Shown here: in pieces, positions 6,264 through 10,000 of the stretch
Layout: every line of letters begins with the position of its first letter
Position numbering within the stretch: the first letter of the stretch is position 1
Assembly: GCA_020217035.1 (NCBI GenBank)
Contig: JAIWOG010000104.1
Span: 1 to 10,000, forward strand
DNA: 10,000 nucleotides
From: Magnetospirillum sp.
GTDB taxonomy: Bacteria; Pseudomonadota; Alphaproteobacteria; Rhodospirillales; Magnetospirillaceae
Direction of reading: 5' to 3'
Notes under the pieces: model-generated
Told to the model about the DNA's origin: nothing
The model's database searches: none
The model's input: the letters and a program-made list of their open reading frames with translations, nothing else
Made by a program: the position numbers and the translations under genes

Positions 6264-7481
6264 CTTCATCCTTAGCAAAGCCAGCGGCCCCAAGGCCGCG
6301 ACCGCCGCCAAGACAGCGAAGGACCAGCCCCAGGCGGCGGCGCTGTTCGGCCCGCCCGCCAAGTCCAAAATCCAGCCGAAGACCAAAGGTCCCAGGAAAC
6401 CGGCGACGAAGCCGATCAAGGAATGGACGGCGATGGAGGCGCCGCGCCGTTCCGGATCGGCCGCCAGCACCGCCCCGGTGGTCAAGGCCGCCGAGTCCAA
6501 CTGCACCAGGGCGTTATAGACCAGCATCAAGGCCACCGCCGCCCAGCCCCAGCCGACGCTTTGCCCGACCAACAGGCCGCAGGCGGCCGACGCCAAGGCG
6601 AAGACCGAACACGCCTTGGCGCGGTCGAAGCGCAAGGCCAGGGCGGCGCCGCCGATACTGGCCGCCATGGCCACCACCGAGGAAACCGCCGCCACCACCG
6701 ACGGCGCCATCACCACCTGACCGGCGGTGGCGAAGGCCATGAAGGCCACCATCCACGCCCTAAGTCCGAACAATTCCCACATATGGGCGAAATAGCCCAG
6801 CACATAGGCCATGACCCGGCGATTGCCCAACACCGGGCGCAAATCCAACAACTTCCCGGGGGCCGGCGGCGGCGGCGCCACCGGCTGCAAGCCCAGGGCC
6901 AGGAAGGCGGCGACCAACGCCCCCAGACCCAAGACAACGAAACAGCCGCGCCACCCAAGCCACGACGCCAGCACCCCGGCCGCCAGGAACGACACCCCGG
7001 TGCCCAGCGAAAAGCTGGCGGTGTACCAGCTCATCCATTTCGGTTGCCCCGGCCCGCAGGCGCGATCCACCAGGGCCTTCAGCCCCGGCATGTAGGTCCC
7101 GGCCAAGCCGATCCCGGCCAGGGCACGGAACACCAGCGCCGTCCAGAAATCTTGGGCGAACAGGGCGAACAGCAGCGACGCCAGGGCGGCGACCACCGCG
7201 CCTGCCACATAGACCCGCCGTGAATCCACACGGTCGGTCAAGGCGCTGAGGAACGGCACCGCCGCCGCGTAGCCGGCGAAGGTGATGCCGCCCAGCCACC
7301 CCGCCTGCGAAGAGCTTAGGTCGAAAGTGATGAGGAAATCCGGCAACAAGCCGGGGAAAGCAAAAACCGGCCCCATGGTCAAGACTTCGGCAAGACAGAG
7401 GATACGGACAGAACAAATCCCCGTTTTAAAATATTTGAATGTTAGGATATTCTTGATATCTAAGCCCATAGGGTGAACCAT
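6249..7481 (-). CDS. Major facilitator superfamily transporter, substrate unknown
   Basis: A 410-residue polytopic inner-membrane secondary transporter. The sequence is mostly hydrophobic with about twelve predicted helices, the first at about 25-46. MFS motif A appears between helices 2 and 3 as [10 protein letters not shown] (80-89). A Pro-rich cytoplasmic loop (about 199-222, [11 protein letters not shown]) joins the two six-helix halves. The second half has A-D-P-E-R-R-G-A-S (341-349) before helix 11, as in drug/metabolite-type permeases. Helix 10 holds a buried Asp (QLDSAA, D329). The start is uncertain: ATG 7481 and ATG 7469 both lack a clear ribosome-binding site, and the first 20 codons are AT-rich (TTA, CTA, AAA, TAT, TTT), unlike the rest. 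The next Met lies inside helix 1, so a much later start is unlikely. Its position upstream of soeA on the same strand hints at a sulfur compound, but this is inference. Confidence 0.85.
   Translation of the reverse strand: MVHPMGLDIKNILTFKYFKTGICSVRILCLAEVLTMGPVFAFPGLLPDFLITFDLSSSQAGWLGGITFAGYAAAVPFLSALTDRVDSRRVYVAGAVVAALASLLFALFAQDFWTALVFRALAGIGLAGTYMPGLKALVDRACGPGQPKWMSWYTASFSLGTGVSFLAAGVLASWLGWRGCFVVLGLGALVAAFLALGLQPVAPPPPAPGKLLDLRPVLGNRRVMAYVLGYFAHMWELFGLRAWMVAFMAFATAGQVVMAPSVVAAVSSVVAMAASIGGAALALRFDRAKACSVFALASAACGLLVGQSVGWGWAAVALMLVYNALVQLDSAALTTGAVLAADPERRGASIAVHSLIGFVAGFLGPLVFGWILDLAGGPNSAAAWGWSFAVLAAVAALGPLALLRMKTKSH
7442..7463. promoter_or_regulatory. Imperfect inverted repeat in the AT-rich MFS 5' end; possible operator
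   Basis: TTA-g-GATAT-tcttg-ATATC-TAA is an 8+8 inverted repeat with one unpaired base (G7445) and a 5-nt centre. It lies within the first codons of the MFS gene and 66-87 bp upstream of the chemoreceptor start, in a strongly AT-rich stretch of an otherwise GC-rich window. The position suits an operator acting on the divergent pair. No regulator can be named. Confidence 0.35.
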
Positions 7482-7509
7482 TAAACGCAGATGCTTATCG
7501 CGTTATCAT
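7481..7509 (+). promoter_or_regulatory. Weak candidate promoter of the chemoreceptor gene
   Basis: TATCAT (7504-7509, 5 of 6 to TATAAT) is preceded at 17 bp by TTAAAC (3 of 6 to TTGACA). Transcription would start near 7516, leaving a very short leader. The same stretch has TAAA followed after 15 bp by CGTTATCA, which matches the flagellar sigma-28 -10 (GCCGATAA) too poorly to claim. Other AT-rich options exist upstream, such as TTGATA at 7453. Confidence 0.25.
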
Positions 7510-7528
7510 TGCGGGGGACGACGGGGAA

Positions 7529-9850
7529 ATGCGCATGGGAATCGCCCTTCGATTCGGCTTGGCTTTGGTTGGGGTCCCCTTGGCCTCGGCGCTGGTGATC
7601 GGCTTCGCTGTCGACAGATATTTCACCACTATGATCGCGCAAGCGGAAAAGGTCGAGTTGCAAGGCCATTTCGACCAGTTGAACCAGTCGGTGGCGGCCA
7701 AGTCCGACCAGGCCGTGGCCATGGCGTCGCTGGTCGCCGCCCTGCCCGGCATCCCCGAAATGGTGGAAGCCGGTGAACGCGAGCGCCTGTCCGCCCAGAT
7801 GCTCCCGGTCTTCAAGGCCCTGGCCCAGCCTTACGCCATCGAGCAATTCCAGTTCCACCTGCCGCCCGCCACCTCGTTCCTGCGGGTGCACCAACCGGCC
7901 AAGTTCGGCGACGATTTGTCGAAGATCCGCGAGACGGTGGTCCAGACCAACACCACCCAAAAGACCACCAGCGGCCTGGAAATCGGCCGCGCCGGCTTGG
8001 GCGTGCGCGGGGTGGTGCCGGTGATGGGGGCTGCGCGTCATATCGGTTCGGTGGAATTCGGCCTGTCCTTCGGCAAGTCGTTCTTCGACCATTTCAAGGA
8101 AACGCACGGCATCGATTCCGGCCTGCTGATCCCCGACGAAAAGGGCTTCAAGCTGTTCGCCGCCAGCTTCACCCAACCCCGCCTCGACGTGACCGAATTC
8201 AAGACCGCGTTGGCCGGCACCCCGGTCATCCGTACCGTCGTCGACAATGGCAAGCGTCTGGCGGTGATGGGGCACGCCATCACCGACTTCTCGGGCAAGC
8301 CCTTCGGCGTGGTCGAAATCGTCATGGACGGCCAAGCCTATGCCGACCAGTTGTCCGAGGTTCACCGCACCATCTTCTTGCTGGTGGCCGCCATCTTGGC
8401 GGCGACCCTGGTGATCAGCGTGTTGTTGGCCCGCGGCATCACCCGCCCGATCCTGTCCATGACCAAGGCCATGGACCGCATCAGCCAGCATGATTTCGAC
8501 GTCGACCTGACGGCCGCCCGACGTGGCGACGAGATCGGCCGCATGGCCCGTGCCCTGGCCGTGGTCCGCGACGAGGCCAAGAAACTGGCCGACATGGAGG
8601 CCGAGCAAAAACGCATGGTCGTTCAAATGCAGGAAAGCCAACGTGCCCTGAAGGACGGCATGCGCCTGCAATTGGCCGGCGTGGTGGAAGCCGCCATCCA
8701 AAGCAACGAAGCAGGCGTGGTGCTGTCCAAGATGATGGGCGACGTGCGCAAGGCCGCCCAGGAAAGCCAGGCCATCGCCGCCGCCATCGAGGAAATGGCG
8801 ACGTCGGTCAACACCATCGCCCAAAACTCGGAAGTGGCCGCCGCCGAGGCCGGCGAGGCCGAATCGACCGCCCGTGACGGCGTCGCCGACGCCGCCACCG
8901 CCCGCACCGCCACCGAAACCCTGACCGCTTCGGTGGACGACGTCGGCTTGAAGATCCAGAACCTGGCCAACGCGTCGCAACAGATCGGCGCCATGGTCGA
9001 CCAGATCGAGGCCATCGCCACCCAGACCAATTTGCTGGCCTTGAACGCCACCATCGAGGCGGCCCGCGCCGGCGAAGCCGGCAAGGGTTTCGCCGTGGTC
9101 GCCGCCGAGGTCAAGGGCTTGGCCAACCAGACCGGCCGCGCCACCGAGGACATCCGAAACCGCATCGCCACCCTGACCCAGGAAATGGCGGCAGCGCTGA
9201 AATCCATGCAGGAAAGCAGCAATGCCACGACCCAAGGCCAGCAAGCGGTCGATTTGGTGACCGGCCGTCTGGGGGCCATCGCCCACAAGGTCGATGCCGT
9301 CACCGGCCACATGCGCGACATCGCCGGCATCCTGACGCAACAGACCGCCGCCGTTTCGGAAGTGTCGGCCAGCAGCATGCGCATCGCCGAGTTGTCCAAC
9401 CGCAACCTGGATGAAATCTCCGAGGTCCTGTCCGCCATGCAGAACGCCGCCACGGTTCTGGACAAACGGGTCGAGGATTTCTCGCAAGACGCCGCGCCGG
9501 AAAGCATCCTGGAAATCGCCAAGAACGACCATGTGCGCTTCAAGCGGTCGGTGGTTGACCGTCTGCTGGAACGTTCCGACCTCACCGCCGACCGCTTGGC
9601 CACCCATCATTCCTGCCGTCTGGGCAAGTGGTACGACAACGTGCAGGACCCGGCCATCAAGGACCAGCCGGCCTTCGCCCGTCTGGCCGAACCGCACCGC
9701 CGGGTCCACGACCACGGCAAGAAGGCTTTGGAACTGCATGCCCAAGGCGACATCGACGGCGCCAACGCCCAGGTCGAATTGATGAACCAAGCCTCGCACG
9801 AGGTTCTGGACTTGCTGACCGAATTGGGACGCGGCCTGAAACAGGCTTGA
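7529..9850 (+). CDS. Methyl-accepting chemotaxis protein with dCache-type sensor and C-terminal CZB zinc-binding domain
   Basis: A 773-residue inner-membrane chemoreceptor feeding CheA/CheW. The order is: TM1 about 8-28; periplasmic sensor about 30-278, with segments such as [20 protein letters not shown] and [17 protein letters not shown] typical of dCache_3-like double-Cache domains; TM2 281-302; HAMP about 303-355; MCP helical hairpin about 395-650, with the canonical tip at 493-532 ([12 protein letters not shown]...). A CZB domain follows at about 665-765 with H668, C696 ([10 protein letters not shown]), H723 and H727 (PHRRVH), the 3-His/1-Cys zinc set at the spacing seen in CZB proteins. 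C696 is the only cysteine in the protein. CZB domains are linked to zinc and hypochlorous-acid sensing in other bacteria; the periplasmic ligand here is unknown. No CheR-tethering pentapeptide is present. The start may be ATG 7529 or 7535; GGGGA is better spaced for 7535. Confidence 0.93.
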   Translation: MRMGIALRFGLALVGVPLASALVIGFAVDRYFTTMIAQAEKVELQGHFDQLNQSVAAKSDQAVAMASLVAALPGIPEMVEAGERERLSAQMLPVFKALAQPYAIEQFQFHLPPATSFLRVHQPAKFGDDLSKIRETVVQTNTTQKTTSGLEIGRAGLGVRGVVPVMGAARHIGSVEFGLSFGKSFFDHFKETHGIDSGLLIPDEKGFKLFAASFTQPRLDVTEFKTALAGTPVIRTVVDNGKRLAVMGHAITDFSGKPFGVVEIVMDGQAYADQLSEVHRTIFLLVAAILAATLVISVLLARGITRPILSMTKAMDRISQHDFDVDLTAARRGDEIGRMARALAVVRDEAKKLADMEAEQKRMVVQMQESQRALKDGMRLQLAGVVEAAIQSNEAGVVLSKMMGDVRKAAQESQAIAAAIEEMATSVNTIAQNSEVAAAEAGEAESTARDGVADAATARTATETLTASVDDVGLKIQNLANASQQIGAMVDQIEAIATQTNLLALNATIEAARAGEAGKGFAVVAAEVKGLANQTGRATEDIRNRIATLTQEMAAALKSMQESSNATTQGQQAVDLVTGRLGAIAHKVDAVTGHMRDIAGILTQQTAAVSEVSASSMRIAELSNRNLDEISEVLSAMQNAATVLDKRVEDFSQDAAPESILEIAKNDHVRFKRSVVDRLLERSDLTADRLATHHSCRLGKWYDNVQDPAIKDQPAFARLAEPHRRVHDHGKKALELHAQGDIDGANAQVELMNQASHEVLDLLTELGRGLKQA

Positions 9851-9868
9851 TTTGGATCATGGGAAAGC

Positions 9869-9907
9869 GGGGCGGGATCGGCCAAGCTGATCCTGCCCCC
9901 GTTTTTT
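9869..9907 (+). terminator. Strong intrinsic terminator after the chemoreceptor gene
   Basis: GGGGCGGGATC (9869-9879) pairs with GATCCTGCCCC (9889-9899) with one G-U wobble, and the stem extends inward through GGC/GCT to a 3-nt CAA loop. A run of six T (9902-9907) follows after two bases. It ends only 10 nt before the ATG of the next co-oriented gene, and the ribosome-binding site of that gene (GGAG, 9908-9911) touches the T-tract. Confidence 0.9.
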
Positions 9908-9917
9908 GGAGCATGCC

Positions 9918-10000
9918 ATGCGCCGCCTGATCCTTGCCGCCGCCCTGTCCTTGACCGCTCTTCCCGCCCTGGCCGCCGAACTGACCATGTTCAAGCACCC
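9918..10000 (+). CDS. N-terminus of a small exported protein, cut by the window end
   Basis: Only 27 full codons are visible. MRRLILAAALSLTALPALA is a clear Sec signal peptide with a cleavage site A-L-A just before A-E-L (about residue 19). The start ATG has a well-placed GGAG 6 nt upstream (9908-9911). The mature protein begins AELTMFKHP, after which the window ends. A short strand 'ELTMF' directly after the signal peptide would suit a SoxS-like thioredoxin-fold protein (ELxMFxxPxCxxC), but the decisive cysteines lie outside the window, so I do not assign a function. Confidence 0.75.
   Translation, partial: MRRLILAAALSLTALPALAAELTMFKH

Noticed and set aside
7481..7510. A sigma-28 (flagellar) promoter for the chemoreceptor
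   Set aside because: TAAA with a 15-bp spacing is present, but the downstream element CGTTATCA matches only about three of eight positions of GCCGATAA.
7481..9799. A 772-codon open frame on the minus strand opposite the chemoreceptor
   Set aside because: The same codon-aligned antisense effect. The composition is Gly/His/Asp-rich low complexity, while the plus strand encodes a complete MCP.
1..10000. CRISPR arrays, insertion sequences, tRNA/rRNA genes, phage or toxin-antitoxin modules
   Set aside because: I saw no regularly spaced direct repeats, transposase motifs, cloverleaf-like sequences or small paired toxin genes. All long stretches are explained by conserved housekeeping-type or metabolic genes.

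Overview
The window is GC-rich, densely coded DNA with strong third-position G/C preference. The gene content points to an alphaproteobacterium close to Magnetospirillum/Rhodospirillaceae: an alphaproteobacterial-style HTH regulator tail, a chemoreceptor with a C-terminal CZB domain, and a cytoplasmic DMSO-reductase-family sulfite oxidoreductase. The lineage is inferred from protein style; no rRNA or other marker is present.

Layout, left to right. Positions 2-217 hold the 3' end of a plus-strand gene, probably an XRE-type regulator. It converges through a bidirectional terminator (219-245) on a minus-strand M48 zinc metallopeptidase with a twin-arginine-like signal peptide (251-1222). Next comes a minus-strand three-gene operon, transcribed in the order soeA (5946-3052), soeB (3034-2300), soeC (2282-1308). 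The two internal gaps are both 17 nt and each carries a Shine-Dalgarno sequence; a hairpin plus T-tract terminator follows (1231-1266). It encodes a catalytic molybdopterin subunit without a Tat signal, a 16-cysteine ferredoxin-like subunit and an eight-helix DmsC-type anchor. This is the architecture of the cytoplasm-facing sulfite:quinone oxidoreductase SoeABC, which oxidises sulfite to sulfate and passes electrons to the quinone pool.

Upstream of soeA is a 302-bp non-coding stretch (5947-6248). Its soeA-proximal part is AT-rich; its distal part is a run of inverted repeats ending in a perfect 26-bp palindrome over the stop codon of the next gene. That gene is a minus-strand MFS transporter (6249-7481) of unknown substrate. 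It is divergent, across 47 bp, from a 773-residue chemoreceptor (7529-9850) with a periplasmic double-Cache-type domain, HAMP, MCP signalling domain and CZB zinc-binding domain. A strong terminator (9869-9907) follows, and the window ends in the first 27 codons of a small exported protein (9918 onward).

The soe operon is the metabolic centre of the window. The MFS gene lies upstream on the same strand and might move a substrate or product of it, but nothing in the sequence proves this. I found no mobile element, CRISPR array, tRNA or rRNA, and no clearly novel multi-gene system. The points most worth a second look are the hairpin cluster upstream of soeA, the chemoreceptor whose only cysteine is a predicted zinc ligand, and two terminators that sit directly against the start of the next co-oriented gene.
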